A stretch of DNA of 57,113 nucleotides from Cyanobacteria bacterium FACHB-502 (GTDB lineage: Bacteria; Cyanobacteriota; Cyanobacteriia; Elainellales; Elainellaceae): positions 1-57,113 of the forward strand of contig JACJNZ010000090.1 of NCBI GenBank assembly GCA_014695325.1. Reading direction: 5' to 3'. The notes beneath the pieces were generated by a model. It was not told where the DNA came from. It ran no database searches and saw only the letters and a program-made list of their open reading frames with translations. Both the position numbers and the translations under genes were made by a program. Shown here piece after piece: positions 33,265-42,898 of the stretch; within the stretch, counting starts at the first letter, position 1, and each line of letters opens with the position of its first letter.

Positions 33265-36200
33265 CTAACCACCCCCTAAAATAAACGATCGCAATAAATC
33301 AAATTGCCAGGAATACAGGCAAGCATCAGCATCTAAAGCAATGATTTGAAGCTGATCGATCTGACTCAGAATCGAAGCGGCTTGGGGATGCAGCAGCCAA
33401 AAAGCGATCGGGGTTTGCCATTCTGCCAGGAAAGCGTGAATTGTCTGGCGATCGGCTTCGTTCACTTCATCAGAGATTACATCGTCGTACCAGTATTCCT
33501 GAGGATATTCAGGAGAACACAAAATCTCTTCGCGCAGCACAGACCATTCGTTCGCTAGAAAGGGAGGCAGGTGATGAATTGCGGGGCTTACAGGGGGTAC
33601 GATCGATGCGAGCGGAGTTCTGCCATTTCGACCGAGGAAAGATTGCTGAAGTCGATCGAAAAAAGGCTGCACGATTTCGCGTTCGAGCAGTTCACACAGG
33701 CGTAGCCCGGATGCAGAGAAATCGATCGATTTTGCATTGGTTGAAAGCAGGTCTGCTTGATAGGCTTCTGCCGGATCGATGGAAATAATTTCGCGCTGCG
33801 CTCCAGCAGAGAGCACCGTCGCCAAAGCCGCGATTTGACCTTCAGAATTTGGGACAGGCTGCTTGAGAGCAGTCGAACTCGGAGAGACACGGATCACCGG
33901 AGCGGAAACGGCAGGCGATAGCGCAGAAACCTGACTTAGCTTTTGCTTCAGCGATTCGACTTGCTGTGTCAGCAGAGTAATTTGCCGATCCTTTTCCTGA
34001 AGCAACTGGTCTTTCTCGGCAAGCTCGACCGCGCAAAGAGCCGATCGCATCAGGTTAAAGTAAAACGCCTGAGCCAAATCAATCGCCTGCCCCGTTGCCT
34101 GACTGTCGCCCATCCACCCCTGCTGTCGATCGGGGTCGATCGTGAGCAGTTGTTCTTCAGCATTGCGAATTTTAAGTTCGCGTCCTGTTCCTGTTAGAGA
34201 TTGCTTAATACAGCAAACGTACTGGCGATGATTATAATCAAACGGAATAAATGAAGCGTCTGCCAGGTCATTCGCCGAATCGTATTTTTGATGAACGGTT
34301 TGATCAGCCTTTCGGGTAGAAGATTGATTATCTGATGTGTTAGAAGTTTTATTCACGCAATCGTTTACAGGTTGATCCAATAACGAATTAACAGATAACG
34401 CGATCGATTTCAGTTTACCGTTCGCTTTAACGCCTGCTTTCTGAGATGAACCGACCTCTACAGGTATTTCTGATTTTTCTGATAAATCGAGCTTTGTTTC
34501 GCTCGGGGCAAAGGCATCGGCTAAACCCAGCGATAAGGGATCAGTCTTCATTTCTACGGGACGAACACCGACCAGCTCTAGCTCGATCGACTGAACGCCA
34601 TTCCAATCATTCAACCGCAAACGATAAGCAATATCCACCCGATCTGGAAGCGGGTAGAATTCTCCCCATCGCCAAGCCAGGGCTCGAATGCCCATTGTCG
34701 GATCATCTGCCTCTGCTAGCGTCATTTTCAGGTGATTTTTATCGCGTCCGATCGTCTGCTGCTCAATCACGCGCACATTGGGTGTCCAGAAAACCGGATC
34801 GGGGTTTTCAATGCCACAGGGGTGCAGAGCATCAAGCTGTTCGTAGAGGTGATGACTCAGGTCGCGGAAGTTTGCCTGCACGTCGATCGTCACCAGGGGC
34901 TTGAGGTGCTGCGGTTGAAGCTGATTGTGGGCAAATAGGCGCAGTCGCGATCGCATTTCTTCCAGGTGAGCTGCCTTGAGCGAAAATCCGCCTGCCGCCC
35001 GGTGCCCGCCAAACTTTTCGAGAATATCGCCGCAAAACTGCAACGCCTCAAACACATTAAATTCAGGAATGCTCCGCGCCGAACCGCGAATCTGCTGTTC
35101 CGATTCCTCTTCATAAGTTCCAATAAACACGGGCACACCGTACCGCTCTACCAGCCGCGACGCGACAATGCCAATCACGCCATGATGCCAGTTCGGCTGC
35201 ACAATCACCAAAACCCGCTCCTTTTGCGGCTGAAATCGAGTCTGCTCACACCAGGCGATCGCTTCCTGCTCGATCAATTCACACAGCTTTTGCCGAAGCT
35301 GATTCACCTGCTCACATTTCATCGCCAGCTCTAACGCCCGTCCGTCTTCCTCGGTTGTCAGCAGCTCGATCACGATTTGCGGGTCAGCCAACCGCCCGAT
35401 CGCATTGATCCTTGGACCCAGGCGAAAACCGATCGCCTCTGGCTTCAGTGCCTTTTCGTTGCTCAAACCTGCGACCTGAACAAGCGCCTCAATGCCCGGA
35501 TTGCGCGAAGTCGGCAGTAGCCTTAGCCCCCGTTTCACCCAGCGACGATTCACTCCCGTCAGGGGAGCCAGATCCGCGATCGTCCCCAGCGTAAACAGTT
35601 CCAACAGCGGCGTGGTGAGATCCTGCGTTTTTTGCAGACATTGCGCCAGACAAATCGCCAGAATATAAGCAACCCCAACGCCAGCCACCCCTCGATACGG
35701 CGAATCTTCCCGAATTAGTTTCGGATTCAAAATTGCATTCGCATCGGGCAGCGTCGGCGGAATATCGTGATGATCGGTCACAATCACTGCTAAGCCCAAT
35801 TCCCGCGCCAGGGCGATCGGCTCATGAGCAGTAATGCCGTTGTCCACCGTGAGAATCACGCTCACCCCTTCCTGGTGAAACTCCTCGATGATGCGGCGAT
35901 TAATCCCGTAGCCTTCCTGCATACGGCTGGGAATCGCGTAGTCTACCACCGCTCCCAGGTAGCGCAGTGCCCGCATTAGCAGAGCCGTACTGGTCATGCC
36001 GTCTGCGTCATAGTCGCCACAAATCGCAATAAACTGTTTGCCAGAAATCGCATTGAGCAAAATCTCGATCGCGATCGTCAAATCGGGAAAATCGTCCAGC
36101 GGCGAAGGCAAAAACTGCTGCTCTGGCTCTAGAAACTCACGCGCTGCTTCAGGCGTAGCAACACCGCGATTGATTAGAATTTGTGCCACCAGCGGCGAAA

Positions 36201-36297
36201 GCTGGAGCGACTGCCCAAGCCGGGATGCACGATCGGGCTGGGCTTCTGCAATTTGCCAGCGTTGAATCGGATAGCGAGAGGAACGGGAAGAAGGCAC
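33265..36297 (-). CDS. recJ: Single-stranded-DNA-specific exonuclease RecJ
   Basis: A 1010-residue DHH-family exonuclease for recombination and repair. Residues about 75-560 are the RecJ core: ICGDYDADGMTSTALLMRAL (motif I), VTDHHDIPPT (DHH motif), GVAGVGVAY, and the DHHA1 motif KFGGHRAAGGFSL, followed by the OB-fold region (DLSHHLYEQLDALHP). The remaining 400 or so residues form an extension with a low-complexity linker, a coiled coil (about 780-815, LLQEKDRQITLLTQQVESLK), and a C-terminal domain with no recognised function. Cyanobacterial RecJ proteins often carry an extension. Start codon GTG at 36297. Confidence 0.92.
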   Translation of the reverse strand: MPSSRSSRYPIQRWQIAEAQPDRASRLGQSLQLSPLVAQILINRGVATPEAAREFLEPEQQFLPSPLDDFPDLTIAIEILLNAISGKQFIAICGDYDADGMTSTALLMRALRYLGAVVDYAIPSRMQEGYGINRRIIEEFHQEGVSVILTVDNGITAHEPIALARELGLAVIVTDHHDIPPTLPDANAILNPKLIREDSPYRGVAGVGVAYILAICLAQCLQKTQDLTTPLLELFTLGTIADLAPLTGVNRRWVKRGLRLLPTSRNPGIEALVQVAGLSNEKALKPEAIGFRLGPRINAIGRLADPQIVIELLTTEEDGRALELAMKCEQVNQLRQKLCELIEQEAIAWCEQTRFQPQKERVLVIVQPNWHHGVIGIVASRLVERYGVPVFIGTYEEESEQQIRGSARSIPEFNVFEALQFCGDILEKFGGHRAAGGFSLKAAHLEEMRSRLRLFAHNQLQPQHLKPLVTIDVQANFRDLSHHLYEQLDALHPCGIENPDPVFWTPNVRVIEQQTIGRDKNHLKMTLAEADDPTMGIRALAWRWGEFYPLPDRVDIAYRLRLNDWNGVQSIELELVGVRPVEMKTDPLSLGLADAFAPSETKLDLSEKSEIPVEVGSSQKAGVKANGKLKSIALSVNSLLDQPVNDCVNKTSNTSDNQSSTRKADQTVHQKYDSANDLADASFIPFDYNHRQYVCCIKQSLTGTGRELKIRNAEEQLLTIDPDRQQGWMGDSQATGQAIDLAQAFYFNLMRSALCAVELAEKDQLLQEKDRQITLLTQQVESLKQKLSQVSALSPAVSAPVIRVSPSSTALKQPVPNSEGQIAALATVLSAGAQREIISIDPAEAYQADLLSTNAKSIDFSASGLRLCELLEREIVQPFFDRLQQSFLGRNGRTPLASIVPPVSPAIHHLPPFLANEWSVLREEILCSPEYPQEYWYDDVISDEVNEADRQTIHAFLAEWQTPIAFWLLHPQAASILSQIDQLQIIALDADACLYSWQFDLLRSFILGGG

Positions 36298-36338
36298 AGG
36301 AATGATTGCTCGGCTGTAGTGAGGAACGACGATTGAAA

Positions 36339-36767
36339 CTACAAAATCGAAACTTTGCCGTCATTTTCGATGTAAATCGATCGATCGCCTGGAGGACGAC
36401 CCCCCGGACGAATTTCGATTCTAAGGGTATTTGGGGTTGGGCGAAACAGGATCGCGCTAAGTGGTAACGAAGTTTCATCCCAGAACACAACGGAGATATT
36501 TGGTTCGGTGCCAAAGTTGGGGTCAAGCTCAAGCTCCTGCCCCGGCAAAATTGGCACAGGACTTGTTCTAAAAACCTGCTCCACCAGAACCAAGCTGGCA
36601 GTTTGATTCACCATTTGCAAGCGAATTCGCTGCCCCGGCACAAACTGAATCTGCCTCGCCCGACAGTTTGCCGTACAAGTCTGCGAGATTGCCGGAAGCA
36701 TCGTTCCCCCCAGCACCATCACCCCGATCGCCAATCCCCCCAGCACCTTCTTGATCATTTTGATCAT
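36339..36767 (-). CDS. Secreted hypothetical protein
   Basis: A 142-residue protein with a signal peptide (VLGGLAIGVMVLGGTMLPAI, cleavage near AISQ) and a short mature domain predicted to be mainly beta. Cys pair CTANC follows the cleavage site. It lies 41 bases upstream of recJ on the same strand. No family is recognised; it looks like a conserved cyanobacterial periplasmic protein. Confidence 0.65.
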   Translation of the reverse strand: MIKMIKKVLGGLAIGVMVLGGTMLPAISQTCTANCRARQIQFVPGQRIRLQMVNQTASLVLVEQVFRTSPVPILPGQELELDPNFGTEPNISVVFWDETSLPLSAILFRPTPNTLRIEIRPGGRPPGDRSIYIENDGKVSIL

Positions 36768-37013
36768 GATTCTGCGCTAACTCCCACTTACTTAAGCATT
36801 GTGAACCTGATTCTGCTGCTTAAATATAAATACTTATGTTCTACCGCATCTTGGGACGATCGCATCACTTTCTGTATTTCTCAACTTTTCCTCTTTTCTC
36901 TCATCCACCCACCAACTCATCTATCCACCAACTCAGCCACCCATCACCCCACCCCCTACAATCGCCCCAACCCCTACAATAAATAAAACCCCGCCACTCC
37001 CGGAGTTTACCGA

Positions 37014-38048
37014 ATGAACCTGCTAACCCAACTCCCCCTCCCTCCCCATTTCGATCGCCGTCATGTGGATGGAGTCTGGCGAGTTCCCTATCAAGCGCGG
37101 GCAACTGAGGCAAAAACCTGGGTAAAACAGCATGGAATTCCGCCTGCCGGGTCCGATCGTCATCGTGTGGGGCTGCTGCTGATCGATGTGCAGAATACCT
37201 TTTGCATTCCCGAATTTGAACTATTTGTCGGTGGGCGATCGGGTTTGGGCGCAGTAGAAGACAACATCCGCCTATGTGAATTTATCTATCGCAATCTGGC
37301 AGCCATCAGCGAGATTGCTGTCACGATGGACACTCACATGGCAACGCAGATTTTTCATCCTGTATTCTGGATCAATGATGCAGGGGAGCATCCTGCCGCG
37401 ATGACCATGATCTCACTCAGCGATGTCGAAACAGGCGTCTGGAAAGTTAATCCAGCAATTCTGAATTACATTGCTGGAGGAAATCTCAATCGTTTGCAAA
37501 ACTACGCGTTGCACTATGTCCGTCAGCTTCAGCAGAACGAAAAATACCTGCTGACTATCTGGCCCTATCACTCAATGCTGGGTGGAATCGGACACGCGAT
37601 CGTTTCTGCTGTCGAAGAAGCCTGTTTTTTTCACGCGATGGCGCGAGACAGCCAAACCTACTTTGAACTCAAAGGCAACCATCCCCTGACCGAAAATTAC
37701 TCGGTACTGAAGCCGGAAGTCACCCATGATCATGAGCAAGAGGCTATCGGCGAAACCAACCATGCCTTTCTGCAAAAACTGCTGCGCTACGATGCCCTTA
37801 TTGTGGCAGGACAAGCAAAAAGCCATTGCGTCGCCTGGACGATCGAAGACTTGCTCAGCGAAATTGAAGCAATTGATCCTGCGCTCGCGCAAAAAGTCTA
37901 TCTGCTTGAAGATTGCTCGTCTCCAGTCGTCGTTCCTAATGTCATAGACTTCACTGACGCCGCCGATGCTACCTACCAACGCTTTGCCAATGCCGGAATG
38001 CACCGCGTCCAATCTACTGAAGCGATCGAGTCCTGGCTGAAACTCTAA
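37014..38048 (+). CDS. Isochorismatase-fold cysteine hydrolase (nicotinamidase-related)
   Basis: A 344-residue isochorismatase-superfamily protein, longer than the usual 180-230 residues. Catalytic Asp lies in [11 protein letters not shown] (about residue 60) and Cys in [15 protein letters not shown] (about 273). A nicotinamidase-like metal site is suggested by [14 protein letters not shown] long insertion (about 130-240) separates the core parts. It hydrolyses an amide or similar bond; the substrate is unknown. GGAG upstream supports the start. It is unrelated in arrangement to the shorter enzyme at 5184. Confidence 0.82.
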   Translation: MNLLTQLPLPPHFDRRHVDGVWRVPYQARATEAKTWVKQHGIPPAGSDRHRVGLLLIDVQNTFCIPEFELFVGGRSGLGAVEDNIRLCEFIYRNLAAISEIAVTMDTHMATQIFHPVFWINDAGEHPAAMTMISLSDVETGVWKVNPAILNYIAGGNLNRLQNYALHYVRQLQQNEKYLLTIWPYHSMLGGIGHAIVSAVEEACFFHAMARDSQTYFELKGNHPLTENYSVLKPEVTHDHEQEAIGETNHAFLQKLLRYDALIVAGQAKSHCVAWTIEDLLSEIEAIDPALAQKVYLLEDCSSPVVVPNVIDFTDAADATYQRFANAGMHRVQSTEAIESWLKL

Positions 38049-38074
38049 CCTCCTCATCCCTTCATTCCCTCACC

Positions 38075-38377
38075 ATGTCTCTCCTAAAACTTCTCCCTAC
38101 CTTCCTGCTCACCAGCACAATTGTCGCTCAACCTGCCCTGGCACTCCCGCCCCCCGAAGACCAGCCCGAAGAAGTACTGCGAACTGAAGTGATCACCGAA
38201 GCGCGATCGCCTGTGGACGGAAAGCCCTTGACGGCAAGGGAATACGCCGAACTGCAAGCCAGAGAAGAAGCCGCACGAGAAAATTTGGCAACGGTTTCGC
38301 CGGAGGTGCGTCGGGTGGTGAATCTGCTGAGGTTGCGCCGCACAATTCGGACGTTCTTTCCCTTCCTGATTCGGTGA
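38075..38377 (+). CDS. Small secreted hypothetical protein
   Basis: A 100-residue protein with a signal peptide (LLPTFLLTSTIVAQPALA) and a charged alpha-helical mature part containing LTAREYAELQAREEAARE, then a hydrophobic-basic C-terminus RTIRTFFPFLIR. It follows the hydrolase gene by 26 bases and may share its transcript. Similar small proteins are common in cyanobacteria; function unknown. Confidence 0.6.
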   Translation: MSLLKLLPTFLLTSTIVAQPALALPPPEDQPEEVLRTEVITEARSPVDGKPLTAREYAELQAREEAARENLATVSPEVRRVVNLLRLRRTIRTFFPFLIR

Positions 38378-38383
38378 GATGAC

Positions 38384-39250
38384 TTAACGCTGTTGGCGTT
38401 TTGCCCGTTGGCGAGCCCGTTTTTCGGGGGTGAGGCGATCGATACAGTACGGGCAAGAAATCCCCGCTTCATAATCAGCAGAGGCTTTGTCAGCTTCTGA
38501 AATCGGATGACCGCAGCTCAAACACATCTCATGGGTTCCCGGTTCCAAACCCTGCTGCACTGCCACTCGCTGATCAAACACAAAACATTCGCCCTGCCAC
38601 AGGCTCTTCTCTGGGGGCACTTCTTCCAGGTATTTCAGGATGCCGCCCTTCAGGTGATACACTTCCTCAAAACCTTGTGCCAGCAGGTAGGCAGTTGCTT
38701 TTTCACAGCGAATTCCCCCCGTGCAAAACAGGGCGACTTTCTTGTGCTGGGCAGGGTCAAGCTGCTGCTCAACGTACTGCGGAAACTGCCGAAACGTTGC
38801 CGTCTCAGGGTTTTTCGCGCCCTGAAATGTGCCGATATCAACTTCGTACTGATTGCGCGTATCCACCAGCGTCACTTCTGGATTGGTAATCAATTCGTTC
38901 CAGTCCTGCGGTTCCACATACCTTCCCACCTGCTCAGTTGGGTCAACTTCGGGAATTCCTAGCGTTACAATTTCCCGCTTCAGCCGCACTTTGAGCCGAT
39001 CGAACGGCATCTCATCTGCGATCGATTCTTTCTGTTCTAAATCGGCAAAGCGATCGTCCGACCGTAAACCTGTTAATACCGCATCAATTCCCTGGCGCGT
39101 TCCCGCGATCGTTCCATTGATTCCTTCGGCTGCCAATAGAATTGTGCCGCGAATTCCCTGAGCCAGGCAAAGTTCGAGCAAAGGCGATCGAAACTCAGCA
39201 TAGTCGGGCAGCTTGACGAATTTATAAAAGGCAGCAACAACGATCGACAT
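38384..39250 (-). CDS. trhO: tRNA uridine(34) hydroxylase TrhO (rhodanese-like)
   Basis: A 288-residue TrhO (YceA) protein that hydroxylates U34 of tRNA. An N-terminal acylphosphatase-like domain contains [12 protein letters not shown], and a rhodanese domain follows ([19 protein letters not shown], then [14 protein letters not shown] with the active Cys). The C-terminal Cys-rich segment has CLSCGHP and SCPYCID. Length and order fit the family. It converges on the small secreted protein gene with 6 bases between. Confidence 0.92.
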   Translation of the reverse strand: MSIVVAAFYKFVKLPDYAEFRSPLLELCLAQGIRGTILLAAEGINGTIAGTRQGIDAVLTGLRSDDRFADLEQKESIADEMPFDRLKVRLKREIVTLGIPEVDPTEQVGRYVEPQDWNELITNPEVTLVDTRNQYEVDIGTFQGAKNPETATFRQFPQYVEQQLDPAQHKKVALFCTGGIRCEKATAYLLAQGFEEVYHLKGGILKYLEEVPPEKSLWQGECFVFDQRVAVQQGLEPGTHEMCLSCGHPISEADKASADYEAGISCPYCIDRLTPEKRARQRAKRQQR

Positions 39251-39556
39251 AGGGTGAAGTGAAAGATTGCCAAAATCTATCCTAGCTTCTCAAGCTGGCA
39301 TTAAACGTGCCTTTGTAACGTAGCGCATGAGCTTCAGGAGACCTGCGGCATCAATCAAGGCTGCATGAATCAGAGCTGCATTCGTCAGGCAGGAAATATC
39401 CGTTTGTAGGAGAGCGATGTACTTTAGTAATCTCTTCCACCTGAAGGAGGAAAAAAGAAGAAAAACGAAATACCTATTCCTTCTTACAGAATCAAGTGAT
39501 GACTGCTCAAATCTAGAATCAGAGCAAACAGACAAATCATAAAAGGAAAAAATTAA
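39251..39556. other. Intergenic region between trhO and the repeat protein
   Basis: 306 bases. It contains the near-repeat AATCAAGGCTGCATG / AATCAGAGCTGCATT at about 39352-39382. An 81-codon minus-strand frame at 39290-39535 shows no motif or ribosome site and was not accepted as a gene. AAGGA before 39557 serves the repeat protein. Confidence 0.4.
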
Positions 39557-39775
39557 ATGACTTACTCTCCGAACCTTGATCCGGCGATCGATCCAAATAC
39601 TTCTCCCTACACCAATCCCAATCCGGCTCCGGTGATTGACCCCAATCTTGACCCCTACACCGACCCCAACTCTGAACCGAGGGTTGACCCTAACACTGAA
39701 CCTTACACCGATCCGCGTCCAGAGCCGATGATCGACCCGAATACTGCCCCTTACACCAATCCAGAAGTCCGCTAA
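39557..39775 (+). CDS. 72-residue protein of four DPN repeats
   Basis: After nine leading residues the whole protein consists of four 16-residue units (10-25, 26-41, 42-57, 58-72) of consensus x(I/V)DPNxxPYT(N/D)PxxxP, for example AIDPNTSPYTNPNPAP and VIDPNLDPYTDPNSEP. It has no Cys, Trp or signal peptide, and is rich in Pro, Asp and Asn. AAGGA lies 9 bases before ATG. DNA units of 48 bp differ mostly at third positions and variable residues, which suggests selection on the repeat. Function unknown. It converges on apcD across a shared hairpin. Confidence 0.75.
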   Translation: MTYSPNLDPAIDPNTSPYTNPNPAPVIDPNLDPYTDPNSEPRVDPNTEPYTDPRPEPMIDPNTAPYTNPEVR

Positions 39776-39836
39776 TGTCCTGCTGATTTCCTGCTTGATC
39801 TAAATTTCCAGCATCTGAATTTCCAGCATTCAAAAA

Positions 39837-39863
39837 AAAGGGCAGGCATTACACCTCCCCTTT
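39837..39863. terminator. Bidirectional terminator between the repeat protein and apcD
   Basis: AAAGGGCAGG (39837-39846) pairs with CCTCCCCTTT (39854-39863) apart from one C/C mismatch, with a 7-base loop. A run of A residues precedes the stem and so gives a T tract on the minus strand for apcD. Confidence 0.55.
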
Positions 39864-39905
39864 CACAAAATAATTAAACTGAAGAATTGAATTTGCTGCG
39901 GGCAA

Positions 39906-40391
39906 TTAAGACATGGATTGAATGATGTAGTCGAAATAGGGAGCTGCGGCTACGCCATCTTCCTGGCTCAGCAAGGACAGCGATGCATTCTTCAGGCAGC
40001 GAATTGACTCCGCCATGCCCGGAACCGGAACACCTAGGGAGTTGTACATTTCACGCACACCGATTAAACCAATTTTTTCGATCGGCTCTTTGTCGCCTGC
40101 CAAGACTCCGTAGGTAATCAGGCGCAAATACCAGCCATAGTCGCGCAGACAGAGGGCACGCTGCTTGTCACCGTAGGCATTGCCGCCAGGAGCGATAAAG
40201 TCAGGGCGTTTCTTCCAGAGTTGCTTACTGGCTTCCTGGACGATTCGCTTTTCGTTTTCTGCTAAAACGCCAGCAATCCGAACACGCTGTTCGCCAGTTT
40301 GTAAAAAGTCTTGAATACTGTTAAGTTCACCGCTGCTGGGGTAACGGAGTTCTTCATCAGCGTTGAGAATAACTTTGGTTACTACACTCAT
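39906..40391 (-). CDS. apcD: Allophycocyanin-B alpha subunit ApcD
   Basis: A 161-residue phycobiliprotein that acts as a terminal emitter of the phycobilisome core and passes energy to the photosystems. The chromophore-binding Cys is in [16 protein letters not shown] (Cys81 region). The N-terminus [20 protein letters not shown] and the segment [16 protein letters not shown] separate ApcD from ApcA, ApcB and ApcF. It stands alone, as apcD commonly does, apart from the apcABC operon. Confidence 0.95.
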   Translation of the reverse strand: MSVVTKVILNADEELRYPSSGELNSIQDFLQTGEQRVRIAGVLAENEKRIVQEASKQLWKKRPDFIAPGGNAYGDKQRALCLRDYGWYLRLITYGVLAGDKEPIEKIGLIGVREMYNSLGVPVPGMAESIRCLKNASLSLLSQEDGVAAAPYFDYIIQSMS

Positions 40392-40766
40392 AGTTATCGG
40401 GTAATTATTGGGGATGACGATCGGTGATTCTGCTATCGCAGTATTGTATCCAGTTTGGGTGTCTGAAGGAAAGAGTGCGATCGGTAATTCGTCCCTGGGG
40501 ATTTGGGATTTGGCATTGCAAAACTGAGGGTAATTAAAGGTTTCCTGGCCTTGATCCAGAGTCTTGATCAGGCGAATAGGCCTGTCTCCAAACTTGTCTC
40601 AAAACTTCATTAAGATTAATGCGTGATTCAGGCAAAAAGACCGACCTTCCCTGAGCCTTGCATCAACCCCAACCCCCTGCTTGCCATGCCCCGATCGTCA
40701 GTTCCAGCGTTCGCAATTCCGAATTACCCATCTCGAACTTTGAATTCTAATTGAACTTTAAATGAA
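40392..40766. other. Intergenic region upstream of apcD
   Basis: 375 bases. A minus-strand TACAAT (40443-40448) is a possible -10 for apcD about 50 bases before its start; no clear -35 accompanies it. The remainder shows no gene or repeat that can be supported. Confidence 0.4.
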
Positions 40767-42371
40767 TTACCGCCACAACAGTTCGGGTTCGCTCTGGTCA
40801 CCAAACTCCTGCTGAAATTCGTCAAACACCCAGGCGATCGGCTTTCCCTGCTGCTGCTGAATGCGGGCCAGATAGTTTCGGTAAGCGGTCATCTCTTGTG
40901 GAGTGGGGTTAATGCCAAAAATTGAGCCGAGACACCAGTGTGGTTCTGGTAGATAACCGTATTCTCGATAAAAAACGTGCTTTGCCCAGTTAGGAGCCGC
41001 TCCTTCCCGATAAGCCTTCTGACGCTGCTGCCGAAAAAACGCAATTTGCTGTCGCAGTTCTGCCTGCCGCAACACTTCCTCGCTGTGAACTTCGACCAGT
41101 TCCTCGATGTGAACCTGGGCTTCGGTCTCCCACCGATGGCCACATCCGGGACAGGTCATGACAAAGCCCCACATCAGGCGGTTGCAGTCGGGGCATTGCT
41201 TGGTCGGCTGCGGTTCATGGGTTCCTGGCTCTTTTTGAGTCGGTAGGGAATAGGCCTTGATGTCTTCTGGAAATCCGAGCCGCTTGAGATTATTTGCCTG
41301 ATCAAGAATAATTCCGTCAGTTTTGCCTGTCTTAGGCGAAACTCGCAAAACCCGCCCTACCTGCTGATAGTGGAGCGCACGCGATTGAGTCGGACGCAGC
41401 AACAGCCCTACTTCAACGCTCGGTTCATCAAACCCGATACTGATCACATTACAGGAGGTCAAAACAAGCAGTTTTCCTTCGCCCAATGCCCGGTAGAGCC
41501 GCCGCCGTTCTCGGATTGGGGTACTGCCATCCACCACAGCAGCAGCAATGCCAGAGGCTTTAAACGCTTCAGCAACGTGGCGAGCGTGTTCCACATCCAC
41601 ACAAAAGGCAATTGTGCGTTTCCCCGGTGTGAGCCGCTGCCATTCTTCAACAATTCTTTGAACGAGTTCAGGACGATCGCAGGCATTCTTCAAATCGCGC
41701 TCATCGTAGTCGCCGGCGATCGTTTTTACGCCATCGAGATTAATTTGGCTATCGGGAGCAACCCCGTAATACTGCATCGGAGCCAGATAGCCCATTTGCT
41801 GAAGCGTTGACGGCACGGGCGATGCTACAAAAGTTTCCATGTGATCGCCCAACTGCTCTCGCCCAATACGGTAGGGGGTTGCAGTCATGGCGAGATGCAC
41901 GGCTTTCGGGTGAGTCTGGTAAATTATCTCTTGCCCAATTTGGCTAAATACCGTGGTGTGTCCTTCGTCAAAAAACACGACGTTGGCTTTCCAATCGCGC
42001 CACCACGATCGCTTCTCCATCGTTTGAATGCTAGCGATTTGAATAGGAGCCTCCGGGTCTTCTTTCCATCCGGCTTTGATAAACCCGCAACGCAGCCCAA
42101 ACGCCTGCATCTTCTCGTAGGTCTGCCCCACTAGCACATCCAAGTGCACCAGAAACATTAGTCGCAGCCCGCGAGCGACCGTATCTGCACAGATTTTGCC
42201 GCCAATCACCGTTTTGCCTGCCCCAGTTCCGGCAATAATGGCAATCCGTCGATGTCCCTGCCCCAACTTTACATAGAGATCTTTAATCAGCTGGTTCTGG
42301 TAAGGACGAAGCGTAGGAGGCTGCAACGGGGCTTGCGGCGGTTTCAAGTGCGTCAAAGTTTGCTCCTGCAA
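40767..42371 (-). CDS. DEAD/DEAH-box helicase with zinc ribbon
   Basis: A 534-residue superfamily 2 helicase. Motif I is AGTGAGKT (about residue 46), Ia IQIASIQTME, motif II DEGH, motif III MTATPYR, IV/V in TSCNVISIGFDEPSVEV and VI in YQQVGRVLRVSPKTGK. A zinc ribbon (CPDCNRLMWGFVMTCPGCG) follows at about 395-415, then a region typical of phage and cyanobacterial helicases of the RadD/SSL2 type. Motif set and zinc site resemble RadD, a repair helicase. No adjacent nuclease or methylase suggests a restriction or defence module. Confidence 0.85.
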   Translation of the reverse strand: MQEQTLTHLKPPQAPLQPPTLRPYQNQLIKDLYVKLGQGHRRIAIIAGTGAGKTVIGGKICADTVARGLRLMFLVHLDVLVGQTYEKMQAFGLRCGFIKAGWKEDPEAPIQIASIQTMEKRSWWRDWKANVVFFDEGHTTVFSQIGQEIIYQTHPKAVHLAMTATPYRIGREQLGDHMETFVASPVPSTLQQMGYLAPMQYYGVAPDSQINLDGVKTIAGDYDERDLKNACDRPELVQRIVEEWQRLTPGKRTIAFCVDVEHARHVAEAFKASGIAAAVVDGSTPIRERRRLYRALGEGKLLVLTSCNVISIGFDEPSVEVGLLLRPTQSRALHYQQVGRVLRVSPKTGKTDGIILDQANNLKRLGFPEDIKAYSLPTQKEPGTHEPQPTKQCPDCNRLMWGFVMTCPGCGHRWETEAQVHIEELVEVHSEEVLRQAELRQQIAFFRQQRQKAYREGAAPNWAKHVFYREYGYLPEPHWCLGSIFGINPTPQEMTAYRNYLARIQQQQGKPIAWVFDEFQQEFGDQSEPELLWR

Positions 42372-42460
42372 CAGTACAAACGAATTGATGAGGCATTAAA
42401 TTTTACAGCATCTTTTGCTGATCCGAGCAAGCCTTTAGTCAAATCGTCAGGATAAGAGTT

Positions 42461-42838
42461 TCACCCCTGCGGCTTCTGCCAAATCACCAAAATCACTCCG
42501 CAGACAATCAGCCCTACGCCAATCACACGGGCGATCGGGATTGTTTCACGAAACACAAAATAGCCCATAATGACTGCAAACACATAGCTCAACGCAATTG
42601 CCGGGCCCGCGATACTCAAATTCACCCGCGTCAGCAGCAAAATGTAGGCGATCGCCCCCAGGGCGTAAACCACTAAGCCACCGACCAGCTCAGGAATCGT
42701 GACAATTCCCAAAACATGACTCATTGCGTTTTCTGCACTCACTTTGCCCAGCTTTAAGGCACCTGCTTTCAGCAAAAACTGACCGATCACGCTCGACAGT
42801 ACCGCCCCTACAAGTAAGGCAAATTCGCTTAGAGCCAC
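42461..42838 (-). CDS. Small EamA/SMR-type membrane transporter
   Basis: A 125-residue protein with four hydrophobic helices, the size of a small multidrug resistance or half EamA unit. The last helices (PAIALSYVFAVIMGYFVF, then RETIPIARVIGVGLIVCGV) have the family form. Such small units act as dimers. Substrate unknown. Confidence 0.75.
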   Translation of the reverse strand: MALSEFALLVGAVLSSVIGQFLLKAGALKLGKVSAENAMSHVLGIVTIPELVGGLVVYALGAIAYILLLTRVNLSIAGPAIALSYVFAVIMGYFVFRETIPIARVIGVGLIVCGVILVIWQKPQG

Positions 42839-42898
42839 AGCAATCTCCTCGGCTTTGTTCTTCAGTAGTTTACCAGCAGAGCTGTTTTCTCTTTGCGG

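Noticed and set aside
39290-39535. 81-codon minus-strand frame before the repeat protein
   Set aside because: No ribosome site, no recognisable domain; composition looks random.
39584-39772. The 48-bp repeat as a CRISPR-like or non-coding array
   Set aside because: The units are in frame, have no spacers, and differ mostly at third positions and variable residues, so coding is the better reading.
40767-42371. Helicase as part of a defence or restriction system
   Set aside because: No nuclease, methylase or other defence gene is adjacent; neighbours are apcD and small transporters.
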